From NCBI GenBank assembly GCA_910586045.1, contig CAJUIH010000086.1, positions 1 to 16,001 of the forward strand: 16,001 nt of DNA, read 5' to 3'. This DNA is from an uncultured Eubacterium sp. GTDB lineage: Bacteria; Bacillota; Clostridia; Lachnospirales; Lachnospiraceae. Under the pieces are notes generated by a model. The model was given only the letters and a program-made list of their open reading frames with translations. It ran no database searches and was not told the DNA's origin. The translations under genes were made by a program, and so were the position numbers. Shown here piece after piece: positions 1-6,633 of this stretch; position 1 is the first letter of the stretch, and every line of letters begins with the position of its first letter.

Positions 1-139
1 TATGACAGGCAACCAGAGTAATTTTAGGTCAGTACAAAAGGGTAGCAACAGCATTAGTTATTGGTGAAGCAAGTTTGCGTAAATTCAAGATACATTCATA
101 AATGCAAATCAAAGCTTATAAGTTTATGGAGCGTGTGAC

Positions 140-667
140 ATGGAGAACAAGATAATTATAACAGAAACGGAAAGGTTAATTTTAAGAAGATACAAAAAAG
201 AAGATGTGCAGGATTTATTTGAATATTTATCTGATGAGGAGGTTGTTAAGTATGAGCCATATAAACCGCAAACCTTTGATGAAACAAAAGAAAATCTTGA
301 ATGGCGCATTGGTACAGACGAAATGATTGCTGTTGAATTGAAAAATTCTCATAAAATGATTGGAAATGTATATATGGGCAAGTGTGACTTTGAAGCAATA
401 GAAATGGGATATGTATTTAATCGAAATTATTGGGGATATGGTTATGCTGCTGAAAGTTGCAAAGCTTTAATTGCGCAGGCATTTTCTGATGGCGTACATA
501 GAATATATGCAGAATGTGATCCCAATAACAGGCGTTCATGGAAACTGCTTGAAGCTTTAGGATTTCAACGGGAAGCTCATTTTAGAAAAAACGTGTTTTT
601 TTGGAAAGATAATGCTGGACGAGCAATTTGGAAAGATACCTATGTATATGCAAAATTAAAGGAATGA
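140..667 (+). CDS. GNAT family N-acetyltransferase (RimJ/RimL-like)
   Basis: A 175-aa cytoplasmic protein of the GNAT superfamily, predicted to transfer an acetyl group from acetyl-CoA to an amine on a protein or small molecule. The N-terminus has the usual TERLILRRY strand, where the RimJ/RimL/Acetyltransf_3 group begins. The acetyl-CoA loop is at about 95-105 (NRNYWGYGYAAES), and the DPNNRRSWKLLEALGF helix at 127-142 is the classic C-terminal GNAT motif. Length is normal for the family. The ATG at 140 follows only a weak TGGAG. The gene is visibly richer in A+T than everything downstream, suggesting a separate origin. It stands alone, with a candidate terminator behind it and a leftward MerR gene beyond. 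The substrate cannot be inferred: ribosomal-protein and drug or metabolite acetyltransferases share this fold. Confidence 0.9.
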   Translation: MENKIIITETERLILRRYKKEDVQDLFEYLSDEEVVKYEPYKPQTFDETKENLEWRIGTDEMIAVELKNSHKMIGNVYMGKCDFEAIEMGYVFNRNYWGYGYAAESCKALIAQAFSDGVHRIYAECDPNNRRSWKLLEALGFQREAHFRKNVFFWKDNAGRAIWKDTYVYAKLKE

Positions 668-730
668 AGAAAGCTGGGTTTCGCAAAGTGTTGAAAAGTA
701 GGTGCATCCATCAGCCCCGCCCTGTGCAGT

Positions 731-790
731 GCCCTATGATAAAACCGCTTTATGAAAGAAGCAGTTCAACTGCATCAGGGCTGTTTTTTT
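731..790 (+). terminator. candidate intrinsic terminator after the GNAT gene
   Basis: GCCCT(AT)GAT at 731-740 can pair with ATCAGGGC at 775-782, with a small GCAGT/ACTGC hairpin (761-773) inside. Seven T residues follow at 784-790. The stem is bulged and branched, so this is a modest candidate. The T run is on the + strand, so it would serve the GNAT gene and not the MerR gene. Confidence 0.4.
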
Positions 791-830
791 AGTCAGAGGC
801 TGTTGTTGGATCCTGTTGCATGGGTAGCGT

Positions 831-1697
831 TTATTGCGTCAAATGCTTTGACAGATAGGATGCGCCATAATAATGTTGAATAGCGTGCGCAACATATGCG
901 GAACAGCCTTTTCCAAATTGGCGATCGGTTATTTCTGCAAGTTTTTCATTTTGCAAATATTCTTTTGCCAAATCGAGCAGGATATTTCTCGCATTATCAA
1001 GCGCAAACATGGTCTTATAATTTTTGGCAAGCTTTTCAACAGCAGAATGTGCCAGATCCATATCGTCAGCTTTTTTTGCGGTCATAAACTGTTTATAGAT
1101 TTTGGCATTTTCCTCTTGCTCCCCCATGATTTCTTTGGTATTCCCGGTTGCCTGCATGACTGCGTCGACTGCTTTTTCTTTGCTGCCGTACCATTTCAAT
1201 AAGTCCGTGACCGCCTGTTCGTTAGCAAAGCCGGATATCAAATATTCTCTGTATTTTTCTATGTTTCCGTATTTTTGTATTTGTTTGTCAAGATTTTCTT
1301 TTGACATACATGCTAAAGTATGGTTTACCATGTTCTGTACTTCTTCATTGTTAAATGCTCCGAAACTCATAGTATTGACTCCTTTCATTACATCTGTTAT
1401 TAACTCGATCATCCCATTTAGCCGATTTCGTTTCTGTTCTAATAGAGACTTTTGGGCCAATAAAGCCTGTTCTTTATCATAATTAGGATGATCCATGATT
1501 TTTTTGATGTCCATCAATGGGACTTCTAATTCTCTAAAGAACATAATTTCCTGCAGCTTTTCCAACGCTTTGTTGTCATATAGCCGATAACCGGCTTCTG
1601 TTAATGCCGTTGGTTTTAGCAAACCAATTTCGTCATAATATCTTAATGTCCGGATACTTACTCCGGTTATTTGCGATACGTCTTTTACGGTTTTCAT
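831..1697 (-). CDS. MerR-family regulator with TipAS ligand-binding domain (Mta/TipAL type)
   Basis: A 288-aa cytoplasmic DNA-binding regulator. Residues 1-70 are a MerR winged helix-turn-helix (VKDVSQITGVSIRTLRYYDE, then GLLKPTALTEAGYRLYD). Residues about 75-110 form the dimerisation coiled coil. Residues about 150-288 resemble the TipAS domain (FGKGCSAYVAHAIQHY near the C-terminus), which in TipAL binds thiopeptides and other hydrophobic drugs. Known members activate multidrug efflux or their own gene by untwisting a promoter with an overlong spacer. The ATG at 1697 has a near-perfect AAAGGAGGA 5 nt away, so the start is secure. No transporter gene adjoins it, so its target is itself or lies elsewhere. 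It is moderately AT-rich. The family call is firm; the ligand is unknown. Confidence 0.92.
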   Translation of the reverse strand: MKTVKDVSQITGVSIRTLRYYDEIGLLKPTALTEAGYRLYDNKALEKLQEIMFFRELEVPLMDIKKIMDHPNYDKEQALLAQKSLLEQKRNRLNGMIELITDVMKGVNTMSFGAFNNEEVQNMVNHTLACMSKENLDKQIQKYGNIEKYREYLISGFANEQAVTDLLKWYGSKEKAVDAVMQATGNTKEIMGEQEENAKIYKQFMTAKKADDMDLAHSAVEKLAKNYKTMFALDNARNILLDLAKEYLQNEKLAEITDRQFGKGCSAYVAHAIQHYYGASYLSKHLTQ

Positions 1698-1717
1698 TAG
1701 TTCCTCCTTTCGGTTTG

Positions 1718-1748
1718 ATCATAAACGGTTACGCTGCGAGAGAGTCAA
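1718..1748 (-). promoter_or_regulatory. MerR-type promoter with 19-bp spacer (autoregulation)
   Basis: On the minus strand, TTGACT (1748-1743) and TATGAT (1723-1718) are separated by exactly 19 bp (1742-1724). A 19-bp spacer is the hallmark of promoters activated by MerR-family proteins, which bind between the two elements. It sits just upstream of the MerR/TipAS gene, so self-activation on ligand binding is the natural reading. No clear long dyad is visible in the spacer. Confidence 0.6.
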
Positions 1749-1812
1749 TACTGAATTTGAATTTTTTTGTTATATTATAAATCATTTTTCGTGTGATAGG
1801 AACAAGCTGTGC

Positions 1813-1841
1813 TTGACATTTAAATCTTACTAGTGTAATAT
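1813..1841 (+). promoter_or_regulatory. PBP gene promoter P1 with BlaI-type operator O1
   Basis: TTGACA (1813-1818), 17-bp spacer, TATAAT-like TAATAT (1836-1841). A BlaI/MecI-type operator, ATCTTAC-TAGT-GTAATAT (about 1824-1841), fills the spacer and covers the -10, so bound repressor would block polymerase. BlaI/MecI boxes characteristically contain a TACA/TGTA-like dyad with a 4-nt centre. The same box recurs at P2 and at the blaI promoter. Confidence 0.8.
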
Positions 1842-1863
1842 TTGAGAATAATATTTTTATATT

Positions 1864-1892
1864 TTTACAATTAAATCTTACATTAGTAATAA
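1864..1892 (+). promoter_or_regulatory. PBP gene second promoter P2 with operator O2
   Basis: TTTACA (1864-1869), 17-bp spacer, TAATAA (1887-1892). A second operator, ATCTTAC-ATTA-GTAATAA, lies at about 1875-1892. The -35, operator and -10 are each displaced by exactly 51 bp from those of P1, so the region is an imperfect tandem duplication of a promoter-operator unit. A partial half-site (TAAGATT, 1905-1911) follows. P2 has the weaker hexamers and may act mainly as a second operator. Confidence 0.65.
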
Positions 1893-1972
1893 TTTGGCGG
1901 ATACTAAGATTTCAAAAACAGTTGCAGAAAATAGTAAAGGTTAGCATTTACATTTCAATGGGAGGGTTTTAC

Positions 1973-4099
1973 ATGAGGAAACGGAGAAACAGGCGCAGAA
2001 GAAAACGGGCCGGAAAACGTTTACGGCTGGCAGCTATTGTTTTCACCATAATGGCTCTTGGCGGCGCAGCCTGTATTTTACTTAGGGCGGAGAAAGAAGC
2101 TTCTTTCGAACCGCCGGATGAATTATTAGCCCGGTATATGGGCTGCATTCCGAAGAAAAAATATAAAGAAATGTATCAGATGATTGATGCCGGGGCTTAT
2201 GGACAGATCAGTGAAAAAGATTTTGTAAAGCGCAATTCTGCGATTTATGAAGGAATGGAAGTCAAGGACGTCGCAGTAAAAAATATGGTTTACAACGAAG
2301 AACAAAATAGTGTGCAGTACCAGATGTCATTCGATACTGTCGCAGGAAAGGTTTCGTTTGAAAATCAGGCTTTTTTTGTGAAAAAGGACGATGGTTACAA
2401 GCTGTTATGGACGGATGCTGTGATTTATCCGCAACTAACGGCCAAGGACCGGATCCGGGTATCTGCTGCACAGGCGAAACGGGGAGAAATTTTTGACAGG
2501 AATGGGCGGCTGCTTGCGGGAAAAGGCGCTGCCTCTTCGGTGGGAATTGTCCCGGGAAAATTAAAAGAGCGGGTGCGTTCCATAAAACGGATTGCGGATA
2601 TATTAGAAATAAAGACGGAAGATATCGAAAAGGAGTTGTCGGCCAAATGGGTCAGGGAAGATTCGTTTGTGCCTTTGAAAACCGTTAAAAAAATAGGAGC
2701 ACTGGATCGGATGGCCTTGGAACCGGACGCGGAAATTTTGGAAGAGTTTGAAAGGCAGAGGGAACTGTTGGAAATACCGGGAATTATGATTTCGGATACA
2801 AAAATCAGAACGTATCCGTACAAAGAAGCGGCGGCACATCTGGTTGGCTATGTGCAGAATGTAACTGCGGAGGATTTGGAAAAACATGCCGGCGAAGGAT
2901 ATACGGCAAACAGTGTGATTGGCAGAAGCGGGGCGGAGGGGCTATATGAGCGTGAATTGAAAGGGCAAAATGGTTACCGGATTTATTTGGCTGATTCGGA
3001 TGGCAATGAAAAAAAAGAGATTGCCTGCCGTGCGGCAGAGGATGGCAAAGATATCAAATTGACAATCGACGCGGAACTTCAAAAGATTTTTTATGAGCAG
3101 TATGGCAAAGATAAAAGCTGTTCGGCAGCGCTGGATCCTTATACGGGGGAGGTATTGGCACTGGTGAGTACGCCGTCATTTGACAGCAATGATTTTGTCA
3201 TGGGATTTTCCTCACAGGATTGGGCAGCGCTGAATGAAGAGGAAACAAAGCCGCTGTATAACCGCTTTCGGCAGGTATGGTGCCCGGGTTCCGCGTTTAA
3301 GCCGATCATCGCGGCGATCGGTTTGGAATCCGGGGCGGTGGATCCGCAGGAGGATTATGGAAATGTGGGGCTGAGCTGGCAGAAAGATGCTTCCTGGGGT
3401 TCTTATTTTGTAACGACGCTTCATGCTTATGAGCCTGTGGATTTGGAACATGCATTGATTTATTCGGATAATATTTATTTTGCAAAGGCGGCGTTACAAA
3501 TTGGAGCGGATGAAATGGAAAGATCGCTGCTGCGCCTGGGATTTCAGGAAGAACTGCCGTTTGCTATTGTCATGGCCCAGTCGCAATATTCGAATACCGA
3601 ACATATTGAAACGGAAATCCAACTGGCGGACAGCGGATACGGACAGGGGCAGATATTAATCAATCCATTGCATATGGCGTGTCTTTATACCGCGTTCTGC
3701 AATGATGGAAATGTGGTACAGCCATATTTACGATACCGCAGAGAAGCAGAGCCGCGGTATTGGATTTCACATGCGTTTTCGAAAGAACATTCGAATCAGG
3801 TTTTAGAGGGGTTGAAAAAGGTGGTGAATGATGCGAATGGGACCGGATATGCGGCGCACCGGGAAGATCTCCTGCTGGCGGGAAAAACCGGGACGGCAGA
3901 AATCAAGGTGTCAAAAGAAGATGCTTTTGGGACGGAACTTGGATGGTTTGCCGTTTTTACGGCAGAAAAAACAGCGGGCCGCCCGATTTTAATGATCAGT
4001 ATGGTGGAGGATGTAAAAGAAAGGGGAGGAAGCGGCTATGTGGTGGAAAAGGAGCGGGCGGTTATCGAACAATGGATGCGGCTTTCCTCCCCGGGCTGA
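1973..4099 (+). CDS. MecA/PBP2a-like class B penicillin-binding protein (DD-transpeptidase)
   Basis: A 708-aa membrane-anchored peptidoglycan transpeptidase. A very basic cytoplasmic start (MRKRRNRRRR) precedes one membrane segment at about 20-37. An NTF2-like MecA_N domain spans roughly 45-153. The PBP dimerisation region follows, beginning AAQAKRGEIFDRNGRLLA (about 165). The transpeptidase domain (about 375-700) keeps all three active-site motifs: S440-AFK, S498-DN and K638-TGT. S. aureus PBP2a is 668 aa with the same order. I chose ATG 1973 because GGGAGGG lies 6 nt upstream; an in-frame TTG at 1922 would add 17 residues without a good ribosome site. The MecA_N domain and BlaI-type operators suggest a low-affinity, beta-lactam-inducible PBP that keeps cross-linking peptidoglycan when other PBPs are blocked. 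Low affinity is inference; pbpC/PBP3-type relatives are not always resistance proteins. Confidence 0.93.
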   Translation: MRKRRNRRRRKRAGKRLRLAAIVFTIMALGGAACILLRAEKEASFEPPDELLARYMGCIPKKKYKEMYQMIDAGAYGQISEKDFVKRNSAIYEGMEVKDVAVKNMVYNEEQNSVQYQMSFDTVAGKVSFENQAFFVKKDDGYKLLWTDAVIYPQLTAKDRIRVSAAQAKRGEIFDRNGRLLAGKGAASSVGIVPGKLKERVRSIKRIADILEIKTEDIEKELSAKWVREDSFVPLKTVKKIGALDRMALEPDAEILEEFERQRELLEIPGIMISDTKIRTYPYKEAAAHLVGYVQNVTAEDLEKHAGEGYTANSVIGRSGAEGLYERELKGQNGYRIYLADSDGNEKKEIACRAAEDGKDIKLTIDAELQKIFYEQYGKDKSCSAALDPYTGEVLALVSTPSFDSNDFVMGFSSQDWAALNEEETKPLYNRFRQVWCPGSAFKPIIAAIGLESGAVDPQEDYGNVGLSWQKDASWGSYFVTTLHAYEPVDLEHALIYSDNIYFAKAALQIGADEMERSLLRLGFQEELPFAIVMAQSQYSNTEHIETEIQLADSGYGQGQILINPLHMACLYTAFCNDGNVVQPYLRYRREAEPRYWISHAFSKEHSNQVLEGLKKVVNDANGTGYAAHREDLLLAGKTGTAEIKVSKEDAFGTELGWFAVFTAEKTAGRPILMISMVEDVKERGGSGYVVEKERAVIEQWMRLSSPG

Positions 4100-4134
4100 C
4101 AGTCGCAGCATGCACGACCAAAAAAACTGTGTGA

Positions 4135-4161
4135 ATCTATGGGGCATTTATGGCCATAGAT
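4135..4161. other. small inverted repeat between the convergent PBP and blaR1 genes
   Basis: ATCTATGG (4135-4142) and CCATAGAT (4154-4161) are perfect 8-bp arms around an 11-nt loop, overlapping the blaR1 stop codon. On the minus strand a T7 run (complement of 4120-4126) follows after about 8 nt, so it might weakly terminate blaR1. There is no T run directly after it on the + strand. The distance makes terminator function uncertain. Confidence 0.35.
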
Positions 4162-5983
4162 CCAGGTCTGCCAGCACAGCCTTTGTGATTTCCGCCGCTT
4201 TGCTGCCATTTGCGTTGGAACTGCTTTGTATATGCGTGGCAAAAAAGTATGGATCATCAAAGACCTCTATATAGCCGATAAACCAGCCGTTTACATCTCT
4301 TCCGTCTACGCGCCCGGTTCCGGTTTTTCCATAAAAGCGCCTGTCTTTTGAGGAGAACAGGCAGATCGAATTTTTTACGGCGTCTATATTTTCCGGTGAA
4401 AACGCAAACCGGTTATCGTACAGGTCTCGCAGAAGCAAAACCTGTTCTACGGGTGAAATCTTCAGCGCGGACTGCATCCAGTAGGAGGTGCGGTTTGTGG
4501 GGATACAGGTGTTTCCATATCCGATTTTGCGGATATAGCGCCGTATAGCGGACAGGCCGAGCTGGCGGTCGATTTCCTGGAAATACCAGTTTACGGAATA
4601 ACGCATCGCGGAATATAAGTCCTGGTCCGCATTCCATGCTTCGATTGGATATGCGGTTTGGTTCCAGGCCATAAAAGATTGATCCGCGGTAATGATATGT
4701 TCTTCTAATCCAAACAGCGCGTCATAAATTTTATACGTTGAATCCGGAGAGGTTCGTAAGGTGGCCTGGTCTGGATCATAAATACGCCAAATACCGTTTT
4801 TGTAGTCATATAATACAAAACTGCCCTCGTATTTATTGAAATGGGCGTGGACTGCAGGGGAAGAATCCACAGTCAACAGGGTTACTTGTTCCGTGGTGTT
4901 CCAGTGATAATGCTGCGGCGGTGCCGCGTAGGCTGACAGCATAGGGGAAAGCCCGATGAGTACGATGGCAAGCAGGCTCCAAACGGCGCAGCCTTTTATT
5001 TTTTGCCGGACGGACGGTTTTTGATAAGAGGAAATATGGAGGATCCGTTTGCGCATCTGTTTTTTGGTGCTGCTGATTCCGGCGGAAAAAGGAAATGACG
5101 CATGCGAAATTTTTTCTGCGAAATTTAGCAATGTATGCCCGTAAGCTTCGTATTCATTTTCGTCCAGCAGTTCCAGAACCGAAGCGTCGCAGGCAATTTC
5201 CCGGTCACTGCGCATTTCGTTCCGTGCATACCGCAGCAGGGGATTGTACCAGTACAGAATGCCGGCCAGATGTATCAGACAGCCTGTCAGGGCGTCTTTT
5301 CGCTTGTAATGCTGCAATTCATGCAGCAGCATATACCGCAGGTCTGTGGTATGGAAATGGCTGGCTTCTGTGTTTGTATGCAAATCTGACAGCAGGTGGA
5401 TGGGCAGATAAATACATGGCCTGCATAATCCGGTAATAATCGGGGATTTTAAAAAAGCAGTACTGTAAATCGGGAGATTTCTTTTTATGTGCAGTTCACG
5501 TAAACAGTTGCGGTACAGCAGGCGGACATGGTTATTCTGCAAAGGAAGCGCGGATTTTTTTAAAGCATGGAAGCGGAATGCGGATTGGACGGAGCCAAAA
5601 AGCAGGGCCAGGACACCGCACAGCCAGATCCAAAACAGCGCAAGGCCAATTGCGGCGGGCGTTTTGCCGCTGACGGATAGGGCAAAGTCGTAAATCTGTT
5701 CTGCCGCGGCGGATGTGCCGGATGCTGTTTTGCCGGCCGCGGCGGGCAGGCTTGGCGAAACAGCGGATGTTAATTGGTCAAGCCATAGGGGCATTTGAGG
5801 TAAACGGGCTGGGAGGAACGGCAAAAAAGGAACGGCCAGGACCGCAAGCAGCGGAAACCACAAAGAAAACTGCGCGCGGCTGGTCAGGTGGCGGCGCAGC
5901 GCGTATTTTACCGCAAGCAGTATGCCGGTTGCCACACAAATCAAAATATTGCATAAAAAGAAGCGGATGCCAAATTCTGCCAT
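4148..5983 (-). CDS. blaR1: BlaR1/MecR1-family beta-lactam sensor-protease
   Basis: A 611-aa integral membrane signal transducer (S. aureus BlaR1 is 601 aa). Membrane segments are at about 4-26, 38-58, 109-132 and 328-352. The M56 zinc protease domain carries HELQH (221-225) and the downstream ligand region EMRSDREIACDA (from 256). The extracellular sensor domain (about 365-611) has S415-TYK, S463-VN and K553-TGT, the motifs that allow acylation by beta-lactams. A basic MRKRI at 310-314 sits where staphylococcal BlaR1 is self-cleaved. Acylation outside should activate the protease inside and lead to loss of BlaI. The ATG at 5983 follows GGGAGGG, and only one base separates it from the blaI stop codon, so the two are translationally coupled. 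All key residues are present, so it looks functional. The gene converges on the PBP gene 48 bp away. Confidence 0.95.
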   Translation of the reverse strand: MAEFGIRFFLCNILICVATGILLAVKYALRRHLTSRAQFSLWFPLLAVLAVPFLPFLPARLPQMPLWLDQLTSAVSPSLPAAAGKTASGTSAAAEQIYDFALSVSGKTPAAIGLALFWIWLCGVLALLFGSVQSAFRFHALKKSALPLQNNHVRLLYRNCLRELHIKRNLPIYSTAFLKSPIITGLCRPCIYLPIHLLSDLHTNTEASHFHTTDLRYMLLHELQHYKRKDALTGCLIHLAGILYWYNPLLRYARNEMRSDREIACDASVLELLDENEYEAYGHTLLNFAEKISHASFPFSAGISSTKKQMRKRILHISSYQKPSVRQKIKGCAVWSLLAIVLIGLSPMLSAYAAPPQHYHWNTTEQVTLLTVDSSPAVHAHFNKYEGSFVLYDYKNGIWRIYDPDQATLRTSPDSTYKIYDALFGLEEHIITADQSFMAWNQTAYPIEAWNADQDLYSAMRYSVNWYFQEIDRQLGLSAIRRYIRKIGYGNTCIPTNRTSYWMQSALKISPVEQVLLLRDLYDNRFAFSPENIDAVKNSICLFSSKDRRFYGKTGTGRVDGRDVNGWFIGYIEVFDDPYFFATHIQSSSNANGSKAAEITKAVLADLDLWP

Positions 5984-5984
5984 A

Positions 5985-6377
5985 TTAATCCCTCCCGGTT
6001 TTTGTATGATGCGTCAGCATTGCGCGCAGGGAGTCTATTTCGGATTCGGAAAGCTTCGCGTCTTCCATATAGGCGGAAAGCATGGCAGTCAGATCCCCAT
6101 TAAAATAGCGTTTGAGAAACGAATGGCTTTTTTGGCCGATATAGTCCTTTTCGCTGATTAGAGGCGTATAAACGAATACACGGCTTTCCTTTTCGTAAGA
6201 GAGTGCTCCTTTTGCTGTCAGACGGCGGATTAATGTCTGTATAGTTTTCGGGCTCCATTGGGTCGTTTTGGTTAATTGGTTTGTGATCTCATTGGTATCC
6301 ACGGGCGCGTGTTTCCATATGAATTTCATTACTTCATATTCTGCTTCAGAAATCTGCGGCAGAGGCTGCTTTTTCAT
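5985..6377 (-). CDS. blaI: BlaI/MecI-family transcriptional repressor
   Basis: A 130-aa dimeric winged-helix repressor (Penicillinase_R family, usually 123-130 aa). The N-terminal DNA-binding part has ISEAEYEVMKFIWKHAP, then TTQWSPKTIQTLIRRLTAKGAL (recognition helix), then a YEKESRVFVYTP wing at about 61-72. The C-terminal helices (75-130) form the dimer. In staphylococcal BlaI the inactivating cut is at N101-F102; the aligned position here is about A102-Y103 in MLSAYMED, so the scissile pair is not conserved. ATG 6377 has AAAGGAGG at a good distance. It is first in a two-gene operon with blaR1. The same operator at its own start site and at the PBP promoters argues for autoregulation plus control of the PBP. 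Confidence 0.95.
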   Translation of the reverse strand: MKKQPLPQISEAEYEVMKFIWKHAPVDTNEITNQLTKTTQWSPKTIQTLIRRLTAKGALSYEKESRVFVYTPLISEKDYIGQKSHSFLKRYFNGDLTAMLSAYMEDAKLSESEIDSLRAMLTHHTKTGRD

Positions 6378-6393
6378 GTTATGTCCTCCTTTA

Positions 6394-6444
6394 ATCTTAC
6401 AAATGTAATATACATATTATAGCTGGGGCGGCGGGAAAAGTCAA
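6394..6444 (-). promoter_or_regulatory. blaI-blaR1 promoter with BlaI operator O3
   Basis: On the minus strand: TTGACT (6444-6439), 17-bp spacer, TATAAT (6421-6416), a strong sigma-A promoter. Operator ATCTTAC-AAAT-GTAATAT (given on the + strand, 6394-6411) covers the predicted start point, immediately downstream of the -10. Its flanking bases and 4-nt centre spacing match O1 and O2. The position differs from the PBP promoters, where the box overlaps the -10. Confidence 0.8.
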
Positions 6445-6462
6445 TGAAAATGTGCGGTTTCT

Positions 6463-6511
6463 AAAAACTCAACGTCCGGTTGAATTTAACAAAAAACTCC
6501 CGCTTCCGGTT
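6463..6511. repeat. two imperfect direct repeats upstream of the HTH-PurM gene
   Basis: AAAAACTC followed by TCCGGTT occurs twice: 6463-6470 with 6475-6481, and 6492-6499 with 6505-6511. The copies are offset by 29-30 bp (about three helical turns). They sit just upstream of the predicted promoter of the HTH-PurM gene and may be operator sites, possibly for its own HTH domain. They do not match the Bacillus PurBox. Chance cannot be excluded. Confidence 0.4.
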
Positions 6512-6538
6512 ATTGACCAGGTATGGAAACGTAGGCTA

Positions 6539-6547
6539 TGCTATACT
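6539..6547 (+). promoter_or_regulatory. extended -10 promoter for the HTH-PurM operon
   Basis: TGCTATACT is an extended -10 (TGnTATAAT type). TTGACC lies at 6513-6518, but the spacing to TATACT is too long (23 bp), so the extended -10 probably does most of the work. The expected start point near 6553 leaves a leader of about 80 nt. Confidence 0.45.
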
Positions 6548-6633
6548 TATGAGCGGTAAAGTTTACCATATGATGCAGGATAACAGCGCTCGTAAGGGGT
6601 TATTTGGAAAATTTTAGTGTGCAGGAGTATAAA

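Noticed and set aside
2..101. Short open stretches at the left edge, ending at stop codons near 66 and 101, that read like C-terminal tails.
   Set aside because: The frame ending at 101 is closed by a stop at 3-5, leaving 31 codons with no start. The one ending at 66 has about 21 codons and could be a tail continuing from outside. Neither is recognisable.
4630..4660. A nearly identical stretch encoding PIEAWNA in both BlaR1 and SbcC (near 13500).
   Set aside because: About 15 bases on opposite strands in unrelated proteins with no wider similarity. Coincidence is the simplest explanation.
4148..6377. Naming the pair mecR1-mecI because the target is a MecA-like PBP.
   Set aside because: The order (repressor first), convergent layout and lack of any mec cassette features do not favour the mec names. 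BlaI/BlaR1 is the safer family label.
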